58,483 nucleotides of DNA from Pseudomonas sp. BN411. Lineage in GTDB: Bacteria > Pseudomonadota > Gammaproteobacteria > Pseudomonadales > Pseudomonadaceae. How positions within the stretch are numbered: position 1 is the first letter of the stretch; the number at the start of each line of letters is the position of its first letter. Of the stretch, positions 34,375 through 42,263 are shown in pieces. The notes beneath the pieces are model-generated. The model had not been told where the DNA came from and made no database searches. It saw only the letters and a program-made list of their open reading frames with translations. The DNA lies in NCBI RefSeq assembly GCF_029871235.1, contig NZ_SSOM01000066.1:1-58483 (forward strand), read 5' to 3'. The position numbers and the translations under genes are program-made.

Positions 34375-35946
34375 ATGGGTCGCCTCTCGCCCACCCTGGA
34401 TGGAACCGCCGAACCCCTGAGCCTGCTGAGCTCCCGGCGCATCTCGCTGCTGCTCCTGCTGTTGCTCGCCGCCGCGATGATCAGCGCGGGCCTCGGCATG
34501 CGCCACCCGTCCAACGTGGACGAGGAGCGCTTCCTCGGCGTGGCCCTGGAGATGCTTCAGGGCGGCGACTGGCTCATTCCCCATCGCGCAGCCGAGATCT
34601 ACCCGGACAAGCCGCCGCTGTTCATGTGGGCCATCGCCAGCCTTACCCGGCTCGGCATTTCGCCGACCATCGCGCTGTTCCTGCCGGCGCTGCTGGCCGG
34701 CCTGGTCACCGTCGCCTGCCTGCACGACCTCGGTGCGCGCCTGTGGAACCGCCGTGTCGGTGTGATCGCCGGCCTGCTGTTCCTCGCCACCTACCAGACC
34801 TACAGCATCCAGCGCGCCGGGCAGATCGACGGTTTCCTGCTCCTGTGGACCGCCCTCGGCCTGTACGGCATGGCCAGGCACTTGCTGCTGGGCCCGGCCT
34901 GGGGCTGGTTCTACGTGGCCTGCGCGGCCATGGGCTTCGGCATCATCAGCAAGGGTGTGGGCTTCCTCCCGGCGCTGATGTTCATTCCCTATGTCTTTGC
35001 CGCCCGCCGTGGCTGGCACGGCGTGGCGCGGATGCCGGGCGAAGGCCGCGCCTGGCTGCTCGGCCTGGTGGTGGCCCTGGCGGCCATCGGTACCTGGCTG
35101 CTGCCGCTGATCATCAAGGTGATGCTGTTTGGCGACGAAGCTAGCCGCGCCTACCTCAACGAAATCCTCCTGCGCCAGACCGCCCACCGCTACGCCAACG
35201 CCTGGCACCACCGCGAACCCTTCTGGTTCTTCTTCACCCATGTGATTCCCAAGTACTGGCTGCCCCTGGTGCTGGCCCTGCCCTGGCTGGTACCGGCCTG
35301 GCGCCGCCAACTGGCCAAGCGCGACGGCCGTTACCTGGTGCTGCTGGGCTGGGTCGTGCTGGTGCTGATCTTCTTCAGTCTCAGCAGCGGCAAGCGCAAG
35401 CTCTACATCTACCCCGCCCTGCCCGGCCTGGTGCTGGCCACTGCGCCCCTGGTGCCCTGGCTGCTGCGCCGCTGGTTCGCCAGCCGTCCGCGCGGCCGGA
35501 AGATTTTCATTGGTCTGGCCCTGTTCTGGTTCTTCGCCTGGTTCGCCCGGGGGTTCGTCGAGCCGATCAAGGAAGGCGTCAATCCGCGCCAGACCCTGAT
35601 GATCGAGGTAGCCGATGTCACCAACGGCACCGAGCTGATGCTCACCCACTGGCGCGAGGGCCACTGGCTGTATGCGCGCCAGCCCCTGGTGCACTTCGGC
35701 ATGGTTGGGCCACAGCAGGTGGAGAAAGCCGCCGAGTGGCTGCGCAGCCACCCCGGTAACTACGCGCTGATCCGGCCTGAAGACCTGCCCCGCTGCTTCA
35801 AGCCGGAACTGGCCAAGCGCGTTGGCGATGGTGACGACGAAGACTGGTACCTGGTGCAGGGCAACGCCGACAACGGCCAGTGCCAGGACGCCACGGCCCG
35901 GCAACAGCAACCCTATCGATTCGCCTGGAAGCAACCACTCGACTGA
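34375..35946 (+). CDS. GT-C (GT39/GT83) glycosyltransferase, ArnT/Rgt-like
   Basis: A 523-residue integral membrane protein with about twelve spans. The first periplasmic loop has the catalytic-type acidic motif SNVDEERFLGVALEMLQGGD, then WLIPHRAAEIYPDKPPLFMW, closely paralleling ArnT (DE..Y and EKP). A FFSLSSGKRKLYIYPALPGL segment and a short soluble C-terminus follow. Such enzymes move a sugar from polyprenyl phosphate to lipid A or core on the periplasmic face. With no arnA/B/D/E genes here and an upstream GAE gene, galacturonic acid is a better donor guess than aminoarabinose. Confidence 0.88.
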   Translation: MGRLSPTLDGTAEPLSLLSSRRISLLLLLLLAAAMISAGLGMRHPSNVDEERFLGVALEMLQGGDWLIPHRAAEIYPDKPPLFMWAIASLTRLGISPTIALFLPALLAGLVTVACLHDLGARLWNRRVGVIAGLLFLATYQTYSIQRAGQIDGFLLLWTALGLYGMARHLLLGPAWGWFYVACAAMGFGIISKGVGFLPALMFIPYVFAARRGWHGVARMPGEGRAWLLGLVVALAAIGTWLLPLIIKVMLFGDEASRAYLNEILLRQTAHRYANAWHHREPFWFFFTHVIPKYWLPLVLALPWLVPAWRRQLAKRDGRYLVLLGWVVLVLIFFSLSSGKRKLYIYPALPGLVLATAPLVPWLLRRWFASRPRGRKIFIGLALFWFFAWFARGFVEPIKEGVNPRQTLMIEVADVTNGTELMLTHWREGHWLYARQPLVHFGMVGPQQVEKAAEWLRSHPGNYALIRPEDLPRCFKPELAKRVGDGDDEDWYLVQGNADNGQCQDATARQQQPYRFAWKQPLD

Positions 35947-36024
35947 TGGACCGATAACGGAGTGCGGCCCCCCCACTGTGAGGGGCTCGCGGTCGGCGCT
36001 CGTCCGAAGTACAGGATAAAAACA

Positions 36025-36984
36025 ATGAACAGTGCAGTTGAACTCAAGCGACACACCACCCGGCCGGGGCCGAACCTTCGCCGGCTCGCCCTCTGCGGAC
36101 TGGGGCTGGCGATCCTGCTCGCCGCCGTGGTCGCCACCGGCAAGTTCCACTGGCACCAGCGGGCCTGGTTCTACGTCACCAGCAACCTGCACGCGGACGC
36201 CTGGGCGGGCCGCAGTGTCTGGCTGCCGGATTACCGCGTCGAGGTCGAGGCGCGTCCGGTGGAAGGGGTGAACGACGACCTGTCCGCCATCGCCTTCGCC
36301 CCGGACCGCAAGGGCCTGCTGGCGGTAACCAACGCACCACCGGTCAAGCTGCTGGAGATGGACCACGAGGGGAAAATCACCGCGCAGTACCCGCTGGAGG
36401 GCTTCGAGGACGTCGAAGCCCTGGCCTACATGGGTGACGGCCAGGTGGTGGTGACCGATGAGCTGCAGCAGCAGTTGGTGTTCTTCCACCTCCCTGAGCA
36501 GCCCGGCCAGGTCATCGACAAGCGCGACAGCCAGACCCTGGCCCTGCCACTGGCCTCCAGTGCTCACAACAAGGGCTTTGAAGGCGTGGCGTACGACGCC
36601 GCCCACGACCGCATTTTCGTCGCCAAGGAGCGTGACCCGCGCCAGCTCTATAGCGTGAGCGGCGTCAAGGCGAGCCTCGGCGGCAAGTTGCAACTCAAGG
36701 TGGAAGACCTCAGCGACTGGATCGATCGCAGCGTCTTTACCAGCGATATTTCCGACCTGCATTTCGACGCCGCGACGGGGCACCTGCTGGTGCTCAGCCA
36801 TGAATCGAGGCTGGTGATCGAACTGGACGAGAACGGCGATCTGGTCAGCTTCCGCACCCTGCTCGGGGGCTTCGGTGACCTGAAGGAAAGCGTGGGCCAG
36901 GCCGAGGGCCTGACCCGGGATGACGCGGGCAATCTGTATGTAGTGAGCGAGCCGAACCTGTTCTACCGCTTCAGGAAGAACTGA
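36025..36984 (+). CDS. SdiA-regulated family beta-propeller, membrane anchored
   Basis: A 319-residue protein with a short basic cytoplasmic tail, one membrane anchor (residues about 23-40) and a periplasmic propeller of the SdiA-regulated family: VNDDLSAIAFAPDRKGLLAV, EGFEDVEALAYMGDGQVVV, KGFEGVAYDAAHDRIFVAKE and EGLTRDDAGNLYVVSEPNLF. The last motif is characteristic of the family, which has a calcium-bound fold and unproven esterase activity. AGGA site before the ATG at 36025. It ends the long unit begun by ugd and overlaps the convergent PAP2 gene by 14 bases. Second propeller of the island. Confidence 0.83.
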   Translation: MNSAVELKRHTTRPGPNLRRLALCGLGLAILLAAVVATGKFHWHQRAWFYVTSNLHADAWAGRSVWLPDYRVEVEARPVEGVNDDLSAIAFAPDRKGLLAVTNAPPVKLLEMDHEGKITAQYPLEGFEDVEALAYMGDGQVVVTDELQQQLVFFHLPEQPGQVIDKRDSQTLALPLASSAHNKGFEGVAYDAAHDRIFVAKERDPRQLYSVSGVKASLGGKLQLKVEDLSDWIDRSVFTSDISDLHFDAATGHLLVLSHESRLVIELDENGDLVSFRTLLGGFGDLKESVGQAEGLTRDDAGNLYVVSEPNLFYRFRKN

Positions 36985-37690
36985 CCGGTAGCGCCTCCCC
37001 GGCCTCCACCGGCGCCGGTCGGTAGAGCACCAGGCGGTAGCAGAGCAGGCTGATCACCCAGTCGAACAACAAGGTCCAGACGTTGTGGGAGAGAAAATGC
37101 GCCCCCTGCATCATCCTCCCCAGGGAGAACACGCTACCAAGGGCCAGGGCGCCCACCAGTGCCACTCGTGCCAGGCGCGGACGGCGGTCACGCAGGGCGA
37201 AGAACAGCGCCAGCAGGGAGAAGCCGGCCGAGGCATGACCACCAGGCCAGCAGCGCCCCGGCTTGTCGACGTAGGGATGGTGGCCCACCAGCGGCGAGTA
37301 CGGCTCGACGCCGCCGAACTCCTCCAGGCTCCAGGGGCATTGCACGGCGGTGACCGCCTTGAGCGGCGTGACGATGGCCGTGGACAGCCCCAGTGCCAAT
37401 ACCAGGTAGCCCAGCGGACGGCGCCACTGGCGCAGCCGGCTGGAGAGCAGGCTGGCGATGAAACCGGCGATGGCCAGCACGCCGAGACCGATCACCGCCT
37501 GCTTGGCGCGGTCGTGCAGCACGTCTTCGAGGAAGGCGCTGTGACGACCAATGAAGCCGGTCTGCGGGTCATAGAAGAGATGGGCAAGGGCAAAGTCGAG
37601 CCGCGGTACGTCAACCAGCAGCAGGAGCGCCATGGCCGCCAGCGGCAGGCCGCTCCAGAGCGCAAAATTGAAGGGGCGCGAGTGGGGCAT
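36971..37690 (-). CDS. PAP2-family phosphatase (lipid A/undecaprenyl-PP type)
   Basis: A 239-residue inner-membrane protein with about six spans. The three PAP2 motifs are recognisable but altered: KAVTAVQCP (Lys kept, usual Arg replaced by Cys), PGGHAS (usual PSGH) and GRMMQGAHFLSH (Arg and His kept, usual Asp replaced by His). Members of this superfamily remove phosphate from lipid A (LpxE/LpxF) or from undecaprenyl pyrophosphate. Divergent from the ColR-like gene, with a TTTTCAC-type box 71 nt before its start. A role in trimming lipid A phosphates fits the island. Confidence 0.85.
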   Translation of the reverse strand: MPHSRPFNFALWSGLPLAAMALLLLVDVPRLDFALAHLFYDPQTGFIGRHSAFLEDVLHDRAKQAVIGLGVLAIAGFIASLLSSRLRQWRRPLGYLVLALGLSTAIVTPLKAVTAVQCPWSLEEFGGVEPYSPLVGHHPYVDKPGRCWPGGHASAGFSLLALFFALRDRRPRLARVALVGALALGSVFSLGRMMQGAHFLSHNVWTLLFDWVISLLCYRLVLYRPAPVEAGEALPVSSS

Positions 37691-37749
37691 AGTGAAGTCC
37701 TGGGTGAGGAAGGTCCGCCGCAGTCTGACCTCCCTCGTGTGAGCAACTG

Positions 37750-37769
37750 GTAAAGGTCTTGTGAAAAAA
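37750..37769 (-). promoter_or_regulatory. ColR-type direct-repeat box between PAP2 and the response regulator
   Basis: On the minus strand TTTTTTCAC is followed after one 11-bp period by CTTTAC. The first half-site ends 71 nt from the PAP2 start and lies about 40 bp from the start of the response-regulator gene, so it could serve autoregulation too. Confidence 0.55.
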
Positions 37770-37807
37770 GCATCAACGGCACCCTGGTGCCGGACAGAGG
37801 GCAGCAC

Positions 37808-38491
37808 GTGCGCATACTGATCATCGAAGACAACCGCGACATCCTCGCCAACGTGCTGGACTACCTCCAGCTCAAGGGCTACGGCGTCGACTGCGCCCAG
37901 GACGGCCTCTCCGGCCTGCACCTGGCGACCACCCAGCACTACGACCTGATCGTGCTGGACATCATGCTGCCCGGCATCGACGGCCTGCAGCTATGCAACC
38001 GACTGCGCCAGGAAGCACGCCGCGATACGCCGATCATCATGCTCACCGCCCGCGACACCCTGGAGGACCGCCTGGCCGGGCTCAGGTCCGGTGCCGACGA
38101 TTACCTGGTCAAGCCCTTCGCCCTGTCCGAACTGGTGGCTCGCATCGAGGCGGTGGTGCGGCGCAGCCACGGCGGACGCAAGCGCCAGCTGCAAGTGGCC
38201 GACCTCAGCTACGACCTCGACACCCTCGAAGCCACCCGCGCGGGCCAGATCATCAAACTCAACCCCCTCGGCCACAAGCTACTCACCACCCTGATGCGCA
38301 GGAGCCCGGCCGTGGTCCGCCGCGAAGTGCTGGAAGAAGCCCTCTGGGGCGACAACTGCCCGGACAGCGACAGCCTGCGCAGTCATATCCACCAGCTGCG
38401 CCAAGCCCTCGACAAACCCTTCCCGCGCCCGCTGCTGCACACCATCCATGGCGTCGGCTACCGGCTGGCGGATCTGGAAGAACGGGACTGA
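37808..38491 (+). CDS. ColR-like OmpR-family response regulator, no adjacent kinase
   Basis: A 227-residue response regulator. Receiver domain: acidic pocket IIEDN, phospho-acceptor Asp51 in LIVLDIMLPGIDG, Thr in MLTARDT and Lys in DDYLVKPFALSEL. The winged-helix domain has LRSHIHQLRQALDKPF and LLHTIHGVGYRL. QDGLSGLHLATTQHYDLIVL, EALWGDNCPDSDSLRSHIHQ and the overall length match ColR as I remember it. The start is GTG at 37808 with a GAGGGC site. A ColS-type sensor gene is not downstream: a hairpin repeat and an unrelated transporter follow. It probably controls the TTTTCAC-type promoters of the island. Confidence 0.88.
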   Translation: MRILIIEDNRDILANVLDYLQLKGYGVDCAQDGLSGLHLATTQHYDLIVLDIMLPGIDGLQLCNRLRQEARRDTPIIMLTARDTLEDRLAGLRSGADDYLVKPFALSELVARIEAVVRRSHGGRKRQLQVADLSYDLDTLEATRAGQIIKLNPLGHKLLTTLMRRSPAVVRREVLEEALWGDNCPDSDSLRSHIHQLRQALDKPFPRPLLHTIHGVGYRLADLEERD

Positions 38492-38518
38492 GGTGGGGCA
38501 GATTCAGAAGCCAATCCG

Positions 38519-38587
38519 GTAGGGTGCGCCGTGCGCACCGGCGGTTTGACGGGGTGCCGAAGCCTCGGTGCGCACAGCGCACCCTAC
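38519..38587. repeat. GTAGGGTGCGC inverted repeat
   Basis: Arms GTAGGGTGCGCCGTGCGCAC and GTGCGCACAGCGCACCCTAC enclose about 28 nt. It follows the response-regulator stop and may act as its terminator or as an mRNA-stabilising hairpin. A half copy is near 18482. Confidence 0.8.
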
Positions 38588-38687
38588 GGTCCAGACTGCG
38601 GCCAGGACGGTGAATGAATTCGTCCTCACAGTTTCTTGCCCCCCTTCTTGCCTAACCTGATAGCAGCCGCACCAACAGGACAGGGAC

Positions 38688-39866
38688 ATGCCCGCTACCA
38701 CAACCACCTCCCGCATCCCGCGCACAGTCTGGGCGCTGGGTTTCGTCAGCCTGTTCATGGACCTTTCCTCCGAACTGGTGCATGGCCTGCTGCCGCTGTA
38801 CCTGGTGGGCAGCCTGGGCGCCAGCATGCTCGCCGTTGGGCTGATCGAAGGCCTGGCCGAAGCCACCGCCCTGGTGGTCAAGGTCTTCTCCGGGGCCATC
38901 AGCGACTACCTGGGCAAGCGCAAGGGCCTGCTGCTGTTCGGCTACGGCCTGGCAGCCCTGACCAAACCCCTCTTCCCCCTCGCCGGTTCCGCCGACCAGG
39001 TGCTGCTCGCCCGCCTGCTGGACCGGGTCGGCAAGGGAATCCGGGGTGCGCCACGGGATGCCCTGGTGGCCGATGTCGCCCCGCCGGAAATACGCGGCGC
39101 CTGTTTCGGCCTGCGTCAGTCCATGGATACCGTCGGCGCCTTTCTCGGGCCACTGCTGGCGATCCTGCTGATGACGCTGCTGGCCGGTGATATCCGCCTG
39201 GTGCTCTGGTTCGCGGTGCTGCCGGCCTTGGTATCCGTGGCCTGCATCCTGGTCGGCGTGAAGGAATCCGAGGCTTCCCGGCCTTCCCGGCACCTGCGTT
39301 CGCCCGTCCGCTTCCGCGCCTGGCGCAGCTTTCCCGCAGCCTACTGGTGGGTGGTGGGCCTGGGCGCCCTGTTCAGCCTGGCCCGCTTCAGCGAAGCCTT
39401 TCTGGTTCTGCGGGCGCAGGACGCCGGTTTTTCCACCACCTGGGTTCCCCTGGTGATGGTGGTGATGGCGGGGTTCTACATGCTGTCGGCCTATCCGGCC
39501 GGCAAGCTCTCAGACCGAATCAGCCCGACGGGGTTGCTGGCGTTTTCCCTGGTACTGCTGATCGTCGCCGACCTGCTGCTGGCCCGTGCCGGCTCCCCTG
39601 CCCTGCTGCTGGCCGGCGTCGCCTTCTGGGGCCTGCACATGGGCTTCAGCCAGGGCATTCTCGCGGCGCTGGTGGCCGAAACCACCCCGACGGACCTCAA
39701 GGGCACCGCGTTCGGCCTGTTCAACCTGGCCAGCGGCGCCGCCCTGCTGGTGGCCAGTGTGCTGGCAGGCTGGCTGTGGCAGAGCCTGGGCGCGGCCAGC
39801 ACCTTCCTTGCCGGTGCGGCTTTCTGCGTGGCGACGCTCCTGCTGCTGGTGCTGCGTCGGCGCTAA
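38688..39866 (+). CDS. MFS transporter
   Basis: A 392-residue transporter with twelve predicted spans. Family motifs include SGAISDYLGKRKGLLLFGYG (loop 2-3 motif), LDRVGKGIRGAPRDALVADV, FGLRQSMDTVGAFLGPLLAI and, in the second half, PAGKLSDRISPTGLLAFSL. The GKGIRGAPRDAL signature is typical of a drug or metal-related MFS subfamily with unknown substrates. ATG at 38688 after an AGG site. Not obviously linked to the lipid A island. Confidence 0.85.
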   Translation: MPATTTTSRIPRTVWALGFVSLFMDLSSELVHGLLPLYLVGSLGASMLAVGLIEGLAEATALVVKVFSGAISDYLGKRKGLLLFGYGLAALTKPLFPLAGSADQVLLARLLDRVGKGIRGAPRDALVADVAPPEIRGACFGLRQSMDTVGAFLGPLLAILLMTLLAGDIRLVLWFAVLPALVSVACILVGVKESEASRPSRHLRSPVRFRAWRSFPAAYWWVVGLGALFSLARFSEAFLVLRAQDAGFSTTWVPLVMVVMAGFYMLSAYPAGKLSDRISPTGLLAFSLVLLIVADLLLARAGSPALLLAGVAFWGLHMGFSQGILAALVAETTPTDLKGTAFGLFNLASGAALLVASVLAGWLWQSLGAASTFLAGAAFCVATLLLLVLRRR

Positions 39867-39972
39867 TCGAAAGTCGGGCTGCCCTCCCTGCCTGCCGGCG
39901 CGAACCTTGGTCCGATGGCCCGGGGCGGCTGCCGTACTCCGGGTCGCATGGGACGACAACAAGGAGAAGAAA

Positions 39973-40482
39973 ATGCCCTGGTACTTCGAAGCGCTGATCA
40001 GCATCCCGGCCGGCCTGTTGCTCGGCAATTTCACCGAATGGTGGTTCCACCGCATCGTGCTGCACGGCATGGGCCGCAAGCGCGGGACCTTCTGGAGCTT
40101 CCATTTTCACGAACACCACCGCAATGCCCGCCAGCACAACTTCTACGACCCCTGCTACCGCCGCCCGCCCCTGGGCTGGCACGCCCAGGGCAAGGAAGCC
40201 TGGGCGCTGGTGGCCGCCAGCGTGCTGGTGGCGCCGCTGTTCCTCTGGGCGCCCTGGCTGTGCCTGACGCTGTGGTACTGCGCCGGCAACTACTACTTCA
40301 CCCACAAGAAGGCGCACGACCATCCCGACTGGGCGCGCAAGCACCTGCCCTGGCACTACGACCACCACATGGGCCCCAACCCGCAGGCCAACTGGTGCGT
40401 GACCAAGCCCTGGTTCGACTGGGTGTTCGGCACGCGGGAGCATTTCGTGGGGAGGGAGCGGGAGGCGGAGGCGGCTTCTTGA
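39973..40482 (+). CDS. Sterol-desaturase/fatty-acid-hydroxylase family protein
   Basis: A 169-residue membrane protein with His-box motifs of di-iron hydroxylases: HRIVLH, HFHEHHRN, HKKAHDHPDWARKH and WHYDHHMGPNPQANWC, ending WFDWVFGT. Two or three hydrophobic segments place the boxes on the cytoplasmic side. It should hydroxylate or desaturate a lipid with oxygen. It is at the short end for the family. AAGGAGAAG before the ATG. Substrate unknown. Confidence 0.83.
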   Translation: MPWYFEALISIPAGLLLGNFTEWWFHRIVLHGMGRKRGTFWSFHFHEHHRNARQHNFYDPCYRRPPLGWHAQGKEAWALVAASVLVAPLFLWAPWLCLTLWYCAGNYYFTHKKAHDHPDWARKHLPWHYDHHMGPNPQANWCVTKPWFDWVFGTREHFVGREREAEAAS

Positions 40483-40508
40483 AACTGAGGGTCCGAGCGG
40501 CCTGAAAC

Positions 40509-40835
40509 ACCCTCACCCCCGGCCCCTCTCCCAATAGGAGAGGGGTGACTCGCGCCGGCCATCTCCGACTTCGGCACATACCCTGTGGGGGCGAATTCAT
40601 TCGCAGAAAGGCTCGAACTCCGGGCTACCCGCAATCACCCTCACCCCCGGCCCCCGCCCTGCGCCCCAGCCTGAGCGCTTCGCGCGCAGGCGTTCATCGG
40701 CACCGGAAGCGGTGCTTCCGAAAGCGTGCCTCTTCACCCCAGAAGGGAGAGGGGTGACTCAGCGCCCACCATCGGCGCAATCCCTGTAGGGGCGAATTCA
40801 TTCGCCAAGCGGGCCGCAGGTCCGCCCCCGCTCCA
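40509..40835. repeat. Mixed intergenic repeats before the permease operon
   Basis: Two CCCTCACCCCCGGCCCC units (40509-40560 and 40638-40761) alternate with two left-arm-only copies of the palindromic element (40584-40603 and 40785-40830). The second long unit is almost identical to 26371-26500. No gene is seen in 40483-40940. Confidence 0.75.
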
Positions 40836-40890
40836 CTTTGCGCATTCCTGATATCGCCACTCCTCCCCCCGCCTTAACGTCTCTCCGGCA

Positions 40891-40928
40891 GGCACGGGGC
40901 TCCCGTGCCCGCTCGACAACAACAATAA
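40891..40928 (+). promoter_or_regulatory. Leader hairpin and Crc/Hfq-type A-rich motif before the permease
   Basis: A hairpin GGCACGGG / CCCGTGCC (40891-40909) is followed by AACAACAATAA (40918-40928), a full match to the AANAANAA catabolite-activity motif. The motif abuts the AAGGA ribosome site, where Hfq-Crc binding would block translation when preferred carbon sources are present. Confidence 0.6.
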
Positions 40929-40940
40929 GGAAACACCGCC

Positions 40941-42263
40941 ATGCTCAAGAAAGCTGTACTCGGCTGGCCCCAGATCGCGGGGCTCGGTATCTCGCTGGTG
41001 ATCGCCGGCCAGTTCTCCGGTTGGAATTTCGGCCTCGCCGACAACGGCTGGGCCAACATGCTCCTGGCCACCCTGCTGATGGCCGCGCTGAGCTGTGGGC
41101 TGGCGCTGTGCATCAGCGAGCTGTCCACCGCCATGCCCCATGCCGGCGGCGTATTCGCTTACGCGCAAAGCGCCTTCGGCCCCTTCGTCGGCTACCTGGT
41201 GGGCTCGGCCTGCGCCCTGGCGCTGACCATCGGCACCGGCGCCGCCGCCACCTTCGTTGCCTCCTACATGGAATCGGTATTCGGCTTCGGCGGCTGGCCC
41301 GTGAAGCTGGCGCTGTTCGCCCTGATCATCGGTGTGCATATCCGTGGCGTCGGCGAGGCCCTGGGGTTCACCCTGCTGGCCGGCGCCATCGCTGCCGCGA
41401 CGCTGCTGGTGTTCGGCGCCGCCATGGTGCCGCACCTGGACGTCGCCAACCTGACCGGCACGACCGGCAGCTTCAGTGACGCCCTCAGCCTGCACGGCAT
41501 CTTCGCCTGCGTACCTTTTGCCATCTGGATGTTCATCTGCATCGAGCAGGTCAGCTCCGCCGCCGAGGAAGCGGCCGATCCGGGCCGCAGCATGTCCCGC
41601 GGCATCATCGCAGCCATCGCCACGCTGTTGCTGACCGCCATCACCGTGCTGATCTGCGCACCGGGCGCAGCGGGCGTGCAGGTGGTGGGTTCAGCAGCAG
41701 ACCCGCTGTACGCCGCCATGACCCACAGCGGCGGCCATGACGAATCGAGCTGGCTGGCCCAACTCGTGGGCATCGGCGCCATCTGCGGCCTGCTGGCCAC
41801 CTTCTTCTCGGTGGTGTATTCGGCGTCCCGCCAGCTCTTCGCCCTCTCCCGCGACGGCTACCTCCCGGCCGCGCTGGCACGCACCAATCGCCGTGGCTCG
41901 CCCTATGTCGCGTTGCTGGCACTGGCAGCCATCGGCCTGCCGCTGACCCTGGTCAGCCCGGAAAAACTGCTGCTGTGCGTGGTGCTGCTGCTCTGCACCT
42001 GCCACCTGTTCCTGTTCGCTGCCTACATCCGCATGCGCCGCACCCATGCCCACCTGGCGCGGCCGTTCCGCCTGCCTGGCGGCCCGGTGATCGCCAGCAT
42101 CGGCATGCTGCTGACGCTGATGGTGATCGCCGCCTGCTTCCAGCTGGAAGTCGAAATGCTCAGCGCCCTCGCCTTGCTGGCCGTCCTGCTGGTCATCAAC
42201 TACCTGGTGCGCGCCTCGCGCGGCGCCAAGCCCATTGCCTCGGAGAATCCCGACCATGTCTGA
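40941..42263 (+). CDS. APC-family amino acid/amine permease
   Basis: A 440-residue permease with twelve predicted spans. The first helix has the APC motif GLGISLVIAGQFSGWNFGLA, and the consensus amphipathic region includes SELSTAMPHAGGVFAYAQSA and VYSASRQLFALSRDGYLP. It resembles amino acid and ethanolamine permeases. It is the first gene of an operon with a class-III PLP enzyme (8-base overlap) and a kinase. The operon content points to an amino alcohol or hydroxy-amino acid as substrate. Confidence 0.88.
   Translation: MLKKAVLGWPQIAGLGISLVIAGQFSGWNFGLADNGWANMLLATLLMAALSCGLALCISELSTAMPHAGGVFAYAQSAFGPFVGYLVGSACALALTIGTGAAATFVASYMESVFGFGGWPVKLALFALIIGVHIRGVGEALGFTLLAGAIAAATLLVFGAAMVPHLDVANLTGTTGSFSDALSLHGIFACVPFAIWMFICIEQVSSAAEEAADPGRSMSRGIIAAIATLLLTAITVLICAPGAAGVQVVGSAADPLYAAMTHSGGHDESSWLAQLVGIGAICGLLATFFSVVYSASRQLFALSRDGYLPAALARTNRRGSPYVALLALAAIGLPLTLVSPEKLLLCVVLLLCTCHLFLFAAYIRMRRTHAHLARPFRLPGGPVIASIGMLLTLMVIAACFQLEVEMLSALALLAVLLVINYLVRASRGAKPIASENPDHV

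Noticed and set aside
36018-36025. AAAAACAA before the SdiA-regulated-family gene as a Crc site
   Set aside because: It overlaps the start codon itself in a generally A-rich ribosome-site context and the gene is not catabolic.
34234-36801. An 855-codon open frame on the minus strand opposite the GT-C and propeller genes
   Set aside because: Composition is typical of the antisense of GC-rich genes, and the plus-strand frames carry clear families.
26810-38491. Aminoarabinose (Arn) pathway as the island's function
   Set aside because: Ugd, a GT2 and an ArnT-like enzyme fit, but arnA, arnB, arnD, arnE and arnF are absent and a UDP-glucuronate 4-epimerase is present instead.
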